Shown: positions 56,194 through 64,000 of the stretch, piece by piece | Position numbering within the stretch: the stretch's first letter is position 1 | How the letters are laid out: every line of letters starts with the position of its first letter | Assembly: GCA_963932465.1 (NCBI GenBank) | Contig: CAWVRF010001054.1 | Location: forward strand, 62,001-126,000 | Reading direction: 5' to 3' | Source: Maratus speciosus | Lineage: Eukaryota; Arthropoda; Arachnida; Araneae; Salticidae | Length of the DNA: 64,000 nt | Position numbers and translations under genes: made by a program | Notes under the pieces: model-generated | Seen by the model: the letters and a program-made list of their open reading frames with translations, nothing else | Database searches by the model: none | What the model was told of the DNA's origin: nothing

Positions 56194-56264
56194 TAAAGAC
56201 AAGTTTCATACCATATGACCTAATATTACGAAAGATGCTGTTAAACACACCGTCCCTGAATACT

Positions 56265-56493
56265 AGGCCTGAGAGCTGGCACAAAAATGGCGGGTGCCGA
56301 AGGTGTACATTTTTCAACGTGTGTTTGAATTTTGGTACCATTAATTTGCTAAATTTTTTTTCTTTAATTTTTTTAAAATCAAACAAGACAAAGAGATCTT
56401 TTATAAAATATTGGTGTCTAAATTAAAAGGACCGTACATTCGTTAAAAAAAACCCGCCTTCGGCAGCCGCCCTTTTTGTGTTAGAGCAAGGCC
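56265..56493. mobile_element. MITE with GGCCTGAGAGC.GG ends
   Basis: GGCCTGAGAGCTGGCACAAA with GGCGGGTGCCGAAGG is inverted at the right as CCTTCGGCAGCCGCC, TTTTTGTGTTAGAGCAAGGCC. TIR about 45 bp. Target duplication unclear. Confidence 0.7.
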
Positions 56494-57272
56494 ATTTTAT
56501 TCAGATTGGGGTGGTTAAATATGGCGATTACGAAATCTATTATTAAAAATTAAATACGAGATTTCTAATCTAAAAAATTAGTGCCAAAACTGTTTTTTAA
56601 TTCTAAAGAGCAATCCATTCAATTACGTGTTGTTTTCGATCACAATTGTACATGGAAATTTATTGTTAAAAATGAAAGCCATAATATTGGATTACATTTA
56701 AAGCCTCATTACTAAAAGTTTTTATTTTAATATTTATCTATTAAAAAGCAGCGTTAAAAAAATATTCTTCATTTAATACTAAAATGCTCATAGTGGCCAA
56801 TTTGACCTGGATCAAATAAATATATTTTAATTAAACCAAAAATTTCTTCAAGTAGAATATGAAGCGCACGGAATTAATTAAAATATTTCGGTAATATAAA
56901 AATTCTTGCGTGACTTGATAATGACTTGATATATGACTTGAGTAAAATTTCCGACCATTCTAGTACTAATGCTAAATTAATTTCCCTTAATTTTTCTTTC
57001 TTTGAAACAATATGAAAAGAAAAGTATCATCTTAAAATTCGAAATAAATTTTACATTTATCGTGGATGTAGAATCTTGAGGACGACAGTATTTAACCTTA
57101 AAAAGGTTTAGGCGTTTGAAAATATAATAGGATGCTAAAAGTTTTTTTTTATGTGTTATCCCTTAATTTGAACTAGAACTGGTTATTATATTCATATTAT
57201 TTTATTTTTAATGTCACCAACTTATATTAAAAATAATATTTAATTGAATTATTAACTTGAATGAGACAGAAA
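56494..57272. other. Unassigned AT-rich sequence
   Basis: At 56860-56960 the stretch TGACTTGAGTAAAATTTCCG.CC resembles the right end of the 9974-12050 MITE, and 56790-56800 reads AGTGGCCAATTTGACC, so a decayed TTAA MITE may span about 56760-56975. No clear ends. Confidence 0.35.
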
Positions 57273-57274
57273 TA

Positions 57275-57468
57275 CCGCAATTTCCGGCGTATAATCCGCA
57301 GCTCAAATAACTCTGTTTCGACCCAGAAAATTTATTCAGTAATTGAAGACATATATATACCGCGATCTAAAAAGTTAAATTATATCGCTTAGAGTTAAAT
57401 TTTATGTTTAAAAATTTCTGAGTCAAAACATAATTGTTTGATCCGCGGATATTCGCCGGAAATTACGG
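57275..57468. mobile_element. TA MITE, CCGCAATTTCCGGCG ends
   Basis: CCGCAATTTCCGGCGTATAA faces ATATTCGCCGGAAATTACGG, TA on both sides; TIR about 60 bp with some mismatches. Similar terminus at 43073. Confidence 0.75.
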
Positions 57469-57604
57469 TAATTGATTGGGATTTAATTTCGTACGAACCC
57501 AGTTTTCCTAAATATTTCTTATTATGTTTATTAAATACATTGTGATAAATGAAGATTTTCTTTATATACACTCATGTTTTTGAAAATTGCAATACCTTAA
57601 AGGA

Positions 57605-58070
57605 ATGATGCGATGGAACTGAAAGTTTCAGAGAATGCAAAGTACAGTGTGCTATGCAAATGGTTTCAATTTCTAGCCACCACGTATGCGTGGGCTGAGC
57701 TGAAACCGTATAAATAGAGGGCTGTAGCGGAACGTTGAAATTTGTCTATGGTTATCTGCTAGTGGTAAACGTCATGTGAGATTACGTCCTGTGAGACTTA
57801 ACTATGCCTCTTCGACGAAAGGGAGCGACATTTTAATGACGCGATTGAGCTGAAAATTTCAGAGAATGCAAAGTACAGTGTGTTATGCAAATGGTTTCAA
57901 TTTCAGCGTCACCGCGTATGCGTGGGCTGAGTAGCGCCCTCTGGACTGCTGCTGAAACCGTATAAATAGAGGGCTGTGGAGGAACTTTGAAATTTGTCTA
58001 TGGTTATCTGCTAGTGATAAACGTTAGGTGAGATTTAACTATGCCTCTTTGACGAAAGAGAGCGACATTT
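57605..58070 (+). promoter_or_regulatory. Duplicated promoter and start region of Tc-A
   Basis: A 231-bp direct repeat. Each copy has CCGTATAAATAGAGGGCTGT with a TATA box (57709-57717 and 57961-57969), TTGTCTATGGTTATCTGCTA about 40 bp on, and then ATGCCTCTT, the presumed transposase start (57804 and 58041). In the first copy the start reads ATG CCT CTT CGA; in the second CGA has become TGA, a stop. Confidence 0.7.
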
Positions 58071-59076
58071 CAACAACTGACTGAGTTAGAACGGGAGGAG
58101 AATAATCGGCCTTCGTGAAGAAGGATTTCCCTAGTGCAATAGCAGCTCGTGTGCAGCGTAACAGAAGCAGAGTGATTAGAGTTTGAAAGCAGTGGGCCAA
58201 CGAGGAGCGGACAACTCGGAAATGTGGAAATTGACACCGAACGGTGACATCAACACGCGTTGATAGACACATGGTCCGCATGGTGCTGACGAATCGTACA
58301 GCTTCATCTAGACAGTTGCCAGCACATTAGTCAACTGCTACAGGTGTATCAGTATCTGCTTCGTCAATTCGTCGACGTCTGCTGCACCGTGGACTGCGTG
58401 CAAGAACTCCTTCATTCAGGATCCTCCTGCTCAAAACCAAAAACGCTTGCGGCTGCAATGTGCTCATGAACATAGAGACTGGCGTGCAGATTGGCAACAA
58501 GTGGTATTTTCTGACGAATCCCGCTTTAATTTGTGATACCGTGATCGCCGCATTTGTGTTAGACGCTAAGCCGGTGAACGGTACCTTCCAGAGTGTATTA
58601 TCGAACGCTATAGAGGACGAACACCCGGAGTTGTGGTCTGGGGTGCGAATGTATATCATAGACGATCCCAGATGCTACGAACTTTGTATATTCTGAACAG
58701 CAACGTGCATCAATGACGTGCTGCATCCCGAAGTCGTTCCTTTCCTTCAAGGCATTCCTGGAACTATCTTTCAACAGAATAATGCACGCCCACATGTTGC
58801 AAGGAATGTTCAAAACTTCTAGTCAGCAGAAAAGATACAGCTTCTTCCGTGGCCTGCATGTTCGCCGGATATGGCACCTATTGAAATGTGTGAGATTTCG
58901 TTGGTCGGCGTCTCGCTCATGATCCTAGTTTTACAGCTTCAAGAGATGAACTATGGGTACTCATGCAGACAAAAAGGAATGCTCTTCTCCATGCAGACAT
59001 TCAAAATCTGTTCGAGTCTATGCCCCGTCGTATAGCAGCACTTATTGCAGCGCGTGGTGGCTATATCAAATACTGA
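58041..59076 (+). pseudogene. Tc1-type transposase, inactivated
   Basis: Fragments in shifting frames read as a Tc1-type transposase of about 340 residues. First QQLTELER and a GL.EEGF helix-turn-helix segment with AIAARVQRN; then VWKQW and SIRRRLLHRGLRAR; then VVFSDESRFNL, with the second catalytic region; then QQNNARPHVAR, where the expected D of the DNARPH motif reads N; then SPDMAPIE; ending near IAALIAARGGYIKY. Several stops and at least two frameshifts interrupt it. The product would be inactive. Promoter and start are duplicated upstream. Confidence 0.88.
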
Positions 59077-59202
59077 TTTTGATGGGTTTTTTTGTTTGAA
59101 AATGTAATCATTTGTTTGTTCCAATGCCAGTCGTTTGTGCAAAAAATTTCACTTAATTATGACGATTCCTTCATGGTATTGCAATTTTTACAAACATGAG
59201 TG

Positions 59203-59986
59203 TAATTTTAGAAATGTTATATACAAAATATTTGTTGAATTAAGTAATAGTTCTTTACCTTTATATCATTTTTAAAGTGTTTGACATCGCTATTTTCTAT
59301 TCAAAAGTAAAAGAATTGAAATATAGAGGTTATAATACAAATATTTAAAGAATGTATTGTATATTAACATTCTTTAAAATTGGCATGGTCTTATTTTGTT
59401 TAAAAAATATCCGTTGCTGAATGAATCAATCGAGTGAGATAAAAATAAAGATTTGATTTTATTCTACACGGAATTTTATTTATCTCGCGAACGAATTCAA
59501 AAATCATTCGTCTTTTAAGAAAAAAAATAGATGATTTAAGGTAGCGTGGGGTAATTTTTAAACAGAGTAATGCGGGTAATTGACAGACAGCAGTAATACT
59601 CGCACACTAAGCGGAATCTGGCCGAAACAGTTTTCATTTTAGTTAAATCAACTATTTTTACTATTTCAGTTAGAATTTTCTTAGTAATTAGAAGTTTAAT
59701 GTGTCTTGTAGAAAATTGGCTCCCTAAATGCTACAAAAAGAATTTTTGTTTAACTTTTTGCTTCACTGATTTCAGATTTCAATTTCTCGGGTGAGGCAAC
59801 TCTAGCAAAAATGATACTTCGTTTTTGGATACTAGCGTATGTTATCTTTTTGAAAACAACCGAATAACGTTATTTGGATTCCCATCTGGGAAAAAACTGA
59901 ATTTTAAAAAATGTGTAGCTTTTAAGAAACGTCGGGGTAATTATCAGACAGCCTTAGGGGAAATTCTAGTACTTTTTTTGGAAATA
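59203..59986. other. Region with repeated GGGGTAAT..CAGACAG motif
   Basis: GTGGGGTAATTTTTAAACAG (59548), GCGGGTAATTGACAGACAG (59574) and CGGGGTAATTATCAGACAG (59934) look like subterminal sites of a further TIR element. Its other end was not found. No gene otherwise. Confidence 0.4.
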
Positions 59987-60181
59987 CAGTGGACTCTCTC
60001 TATCTGAACACTCTCTAATGTGAACACCCCGGTATTATGAACACATCCTGACGATCCCGGCGAAACTCCATAGACTTAACAAAAGATGAACTCTCTGTAT
60101 TCTGAACACCCTCTAATCTGAACACCCCGCTATTATGAACGCTACTTTTGGTCCCATTCTACCCCACCTCTCTATAAACTG

Positions 60182-60994
60182 AACGTATGTTTGCAGTCGG
60201 AATCTGGGGAATTCCCCCATAATGGAAATTCGGAAAAAATAGTTGCAGAAGAATAAAATGGTTTAACGAACTCGTCGAAAGAAAGACTTACCGCCATGTT
60301 CTGTCCTAGTTTTACGGGTCCGAAGCTCAAAGAACTTGTGATCGGAAAAGGTAAAAAACCACGATGCTTCAAAAATGTAAAGATCGCATCATTGCCTGTG
60401 CACTGTAAATCGAACTGAAAAGCCTGGATGACAGTCACAATTTTCTCACAATGATTGGAGGGCATTAACGAGAGGATGAAGAAAGAAGGAAGAAAAATTA
60501 TTCTTTTTGTGGATAATGCCTGATCATATACAAACATGCAGCTGAGCAACGTGAGCCCGAAGTTCCTGCTACCGAACTGTACTTCTGTAATCCAAAAACT
60601 TGATCAAGGAGTAATCAAGACCTTTATAGCTCACTGACGAATCCATTTTCTGAAGAAAATGTCCCTCGGGATGGAGGAGGTAAATTCGGCAACCGAACTA
60701 ACGAAGAATATCAACGTCACGGATGCTGTCCATTGGATATCAACGGCTTGGAATCAAGTAACCCCCTACGCTATTCACAGATGCTTCTGAGAAGCTGGAT
60801 TCCCGTGTGAGAATCAGCAATCAAGAATAGAGGACCTAGAATCAACAGCTGTGAGTGACTTTTGGTCATTTCTTCAGGAACTTCATACTGAAATTGAACT
60901 TGCAACTTATCTCGAAGCAGACAGAAGTCTATCGGTTTGCAACAACAACGTCGTTGAAGAGGAAGAGGATAGTGACGAAGACACAGAACCATAA
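60182..60994 (+). pseudogene. Pogo/Tigger transposase (DDE domain and C-terminus), inactivated
   Basis: A single frame runs 266 codons back from a stop at 60992-60994, with about seven internal stops and no frameshift. It reads ESGEFP, LTAMFCPSFTGPKLKELVIG, KGKKPRCF, AWMTVTIFSQWL, KEGRKIILFVDNA (second catalytic Asp in the usual F-x-D-N-A context), LLPNCTSVIQKLDQGVIKTF, then an AWNQVTP stretch and the acidic end VEEEEDSDEDTEP. This order is that of Tigger/pogo DDE transposases. The N-terminal DNA-binding domains and the first Asp region are deleted or altered. Decay is by point mutation. Confidence 0.9.
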
Positions 60995-61119
60995 TTGACC
61001 AATGAAGCAAGAAGTACGGTTACCTTCAACCTTACCTTTTTAAATAAAATAAACAAATGAGATAGTGGAGTACATGGCACACTGAATTTAGCTTGACATT
61101 GCACTAGCCGCCAAATCTA

Positions 61120-62591
61120 CACCCATGTTCAAAAATTTAAAAATTTACATATTTTTTCGAATTTTATGAAAAACATTGAAAGAAAGGGGAAACTATTGCT
61201 TCGAAACAGCGATGTAGCTCTTTAGTATGGAATACATAAGCGTACACGCGTGTATGGGCGGAGCAAGTAGAAAGACAGGCTTTATAAATAAGCGTGGCAA
61301 TTTTCGCGTTTTGTTCGCTCGCATATCTCACCGAATATCTTGGTATTTTTTGCGACATTCCGCGAAATTCAAAAGCAAACAGAAAGAATGAGTAACCACC
61401 AACGTTTAGATGGTGGAATGAGGAGGTGAATCGCGGGGAGAATGGTAAGAGGGTCTCAACAATAGTCTCAAGTGCAAATTCCTAGTGACTTCAATGTAAT
61501 ATCTAGTGCCGCGTCGACCTTTTGGAACCAGTTTAAGGATACTGGATCCTTAGAGAGAAAGCTTAGGCAAGGTCGTCTAATGAAGATCACTATTTGTCCA
61601 TTACAGGAGTGCTACAGCTTCTCAGCTCTCTCATGACCTTTATGCGGCCACATGAAACCGAGTTTCAAGGGTTACTGTTTGCAGAAAACTACATGACAGA
61701 GGGCTATTTACAATAAGACCAGCTGTTTGCGTCCTGCTCACTTCTGCACACAGAAGAACCCATTTAGCTTGGTGTAGAGATCTTCAACTTTGGACCAGGT
61801 ATCAATGGGGAATGTTTTATTCACTGATGAGTCTCGGTTAAGAATAAACACTAATTCTCGACGTATTTTCAGCTGGATAAAACCAGGGATCTTTTCAACT
61901 TACGAGAAAGAGACTACTATGGCAGGGGAGGTTTGATGGTCTGGCCAGGCATCATGTCTGATGGGCGCACACCCCTACCTTTGCTTGGCAAAGGCTCTGT
62001 GACTGATGTGATGTTTAGGGATTATATATCTTGCACCTCTATGTTCGGCTTTTAAGGAATGCAGTTGGCTCTGATTTCATTTTAATGGACTACAACGCGC
62101 GCCCAGATAAAGATCATCTAGTTGATGAATTTCTGGAAACTGAGTATATTTGCTTGATGGATTAGCCCGTCATATCTCCGGACCTAAACCCTATAGAATA
62201 TGTGTAGAACGCTCTGGGAAGGGTAACTGGAACTCGCTTTCCACCTCCCCAGAGCCTGAAAACAGCATTACTGGAAGAGCGAGGCTAACTGCCACAGATT
62301 CCCATAAACTGCCTGATTTACAGTATCAATTCGTTATAAGAGCTGCATATAACTGTAAGAGAGGACCATACTCCCTATTAACACATTTTCTAGGTCAATA
62401 TTGTAAACTCTGTTTTATATCTTCTGACGCTGATGAGTCTTACCCACGATCATACGTGTGTATTATAACTGTTGAATGTTTTTTTTTCATTATATTAACC
62501 TATGTACATACCTAATTTAATTAAAAACTGTCCAGTAGTTCTGGAGATAATCGACCAAATCTGAAAATTCTCTTAATTTTGAACATGAGTG
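61120..62591 (+). mobile_element. Tc1-type transposon Tc-B
   Basis: CACCCATGTTCAAAAATTTA faces TTAATTTTGAACATGAGTG, flanked by TA. Inserted in the pogo element downstream of its transposase. End sequence is related to that of Tc-A, body diverged. Confidence 0.9.
61388..62381 (+). pseudogene. Tc1-type transposase, inactivated
   Basis: Starts near MSNHQRLD; STFWNQFKDTGSLERK and GQGR-like RQGRL mark the paired-type DNA-binding region. NVLFTDESRLRINTNSRR carries the second-Asp context. AVGSDFILMDYNARPDKDHL has DYNARP for the usual DDNARP. SPDLNPIEYV follows with the last acidic residue, and the protein ends REDHTPY before a stop at 62379-62381. Many stops and frameshifts. About 330 codons, normal for Tc1. 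Confidence 0.9.
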
Positions 62592-62766
62592 TAAATTTAG
62601 CACCTCCATCTCAGTAACTGGCATGACTTACTAGGCTAAGTATTCTATACAGTATATAAACTCAACACATAGTAGTCGTTTTCAAACTCCCTCTATACTG
62701 AACACCCCCATAATCTGAACATTTTTGGTCGGTCCGATGAGTGTTCAGAATAGAGAGAGTCCACTG

Positions 62767-63058
62767 TATTCCACAAACTTCTAGTGTAGTTTCCGAAAAA
62801 TCAATTTCAACATCTTTTAGCTTCATTTTTTTTTTACCGTTCTTTAACAAGTTTTTATTGTATTTTATATAAGTGAAGAATAACGATTTCAGAAACCCGG
62901 TCTTGTTACTCTAAAAGAGATTTTAATTTTCCAGTCAAATTAATGTTTTTTTCCAGTGACACCTTTTCTTGCGCCGCCTTCTCCACGTCGTTCCTCTGAG
63001 CTGCTATCAGCTGTATTTGCGGTTCTGTATAGCACAGCGTCAGCGTACTCGCTGTCCG
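62767..63058. other. Unassigned sequence
   Basis: Right flank of the pogo element; nothing recognised. Confidence 0.4.
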
Positions 63059-63568
63059 TTAACCCTTTATGAAAATGAATTCATGAAAATTTTATCTTCT
63101 AAAGCATTTTTCGTGAATTGTTTAAACTACATAAGAAGATTTACATAATCATTTAATAAATTTTAGGAGGAATTGAATGATTTGGAAAGATTTTTAGAAA
63201 GAAAGAAAATTTGAATTTATAGGGATTTTGTGCAACATTTATAACCCCTTTCAAATCTTTTATTTTATATATTATTCTCAGTTTTTCATAGAATTAGGAA
63301 ATGTACAAATATAATGTTCTTACAATAGAAATATAGAAATAGTTTCGAATTGAAAAATTCTTCCCAACGCCAAGAAAGCTGAAAAGATGCAAAGGCAAAA
63401 GAAATCATCCTTTTAAAAATATTTTGTTTTGTGTAACCAATATTGCTTTTGGAACAAGATAAAGTAATATATCTATAACTCATTCTAAACTGTATTATAA
63501 CTAATCGATGTATTAAATGAATTTTATAACAAGTTATTTTAATGGTACTTCAGTAGATAAAGGGTTAA
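63059..63568. mobile_element. TTAA element, CCCTTTATCTACTG family, unoccupied copy
   Basis: Reverse of 43558-45461 without the Helitron: TTAACCCTTTATGAAAATG at the left, CAGTAGATAAAGGGTTAA at the right, 510 bp. The A/T Helitron site is at 63311/63312. The GGTACTTATAAGTACC palindrome is reduced to one arm (GGTACTTCAG). Confidence 0.9.
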
Positions 63569-64000
63569 TCCACCGCTTTAGATCTTGAAGTTGTTAATTC
63601 GTAAACAATGGCTATTTTCATTCTCACGTATGCTGGAAGTGTAAGTAAAAGGAGGAAAAGCGATTTTAATGTTGTATTTTTAAAGTTTTGCCGAATTATC
63701 GAATGCGTGATTTTCGAAGTAACACTGTATATAACGTTAAAAATCCTTCCACTTATTGTTTTTCTATAAATGCTGATGTTTCACGAAAAAACATCTTTGG
63801 TCATCATCATCATCATCTTCAGCATAGGTTAGGCTATATCAGCCTGTTCCGGCTTCATTGATCAATCCATTGAAGCGTAGGTCTACCTCTGTCACGGTAA
63901 CCCCTGGCTCTGTAATTCAGAAGTTTTTTTTGGCAATCGGTCATTACTCATACACGAAAAAACTGTTTTGTTGAAACAACTAAATTTTGGTTAATATAGC
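63569..64000. other. Unassigned sequence with (CAT)n
   Basis: TCATCATCATCATCATC at 63800-63817, then CAGCATAGGTTAGGCTATAT and a GC-richer stretch that could belong to another dispersed repeat running off the window. Confidence 0.35.

Larger units (their letters stand above)
57569..59202 (+). mobile_element. Tc1-type transposon Tc-A
   Basis: CACTCATGTTTTTGAAAATT faces AATTTTTACAAACATGAGTG, flanked by TA. 1634 bp, near the usual Tc1 size. Contains a duplicated promoter region and a broken transposase gene on the plus strand. Confidence 0.92.
59987..62766 (+). mobile_element. Pogo/Tigger-type transposon, carrying nested Tc1
   Basis: CAGTGGACTCTCTCTATCTG faces AGAGAGAGTCCACTG, flanked by TA. 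GAACACC motifs repeat inside both ends. Without the Tc1 copy (61120-62591) it is about 1.3 kb. It retains the C-terminal part of its transposase. Confidence 0.92.

Overview
This window looks like repeat-rich, non-genic DNA from an AT-rich animal genome. I think an arthropod, most likely an arachnid, is the best guess. That rests on AT content, the mix of Tc1/mariner, pogo, piggyBac-type, hAT and Helitron-like DNA elements, one truncated jockey-type LINE and a tRNA-derived SINE. I see no intact host protein-coding gene. Every recognisable coding stretch is a broken transposase or reverse transcriptase. There is one 200-base assembly gap (54001-54200).

The dominant content is about 25 short elements bounded by TTAA whose ends read TTAA-CCC... 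or TTAA-CAC..., often with a short palindrome just inside the end and an internal box close to GGCACCA. One longer member (10022-11894) has the same ends as the short copies at 10271-10506 and 14773-15006 and holds the remains of what I read as a piggyBac-type transposase. The short elements therefore look like non-autonomous piggyBac-type MITEs. Four unoccupied sister sites inside the window support TTAA as the target.

Layout. 0.2-3.1 kb: pogo-type element split by an hAT-type element with a minisatellite core. 4.4-5.6 kb: long-TIR TA element. 5.8-9.4 kb: cluster of TTAA MITEs. 9.4-21.3 kb: tandem array of degenerate units of about 3.2 kb, each with a well-kept core containing a TATA-like box, heavily invaded by Helitron-like repeats, TTAA MITEs, a mariner MITE and a SINE. 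21.3-31.8 kb: mixed TIR elements, Helitron-like repeats A and B, a LINE fragment and an hAT element with a perfect 8-bp target duplication. 33.7-42.4 kb: pogo MITE, large foldbacks, a tiny 52-bp inverted-repeat insertion, and a second long-TIR element carrying a TTAA MITE. 43.5-53.6 kb: two Helitrons (1.36 and 5.9 kb), the larger with repeats of about 750 bp and a nested TIR element. 55-64 kb: small MITEs, two dead Tc1-type transposons, and a pogo element whose transposase frame is readable apart from in-frame stops.

Because many repeats occur two or more times, paralogous empty sites allow insertion events to be ordered from this sequence alone. That nested history, the diversification of palindromes among the TTAA MITEs, and a group of elements with an apparent 6-bp target duplication are the most interesting aspects. 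All family names come from motif and end recognition by eye; no database search was run.
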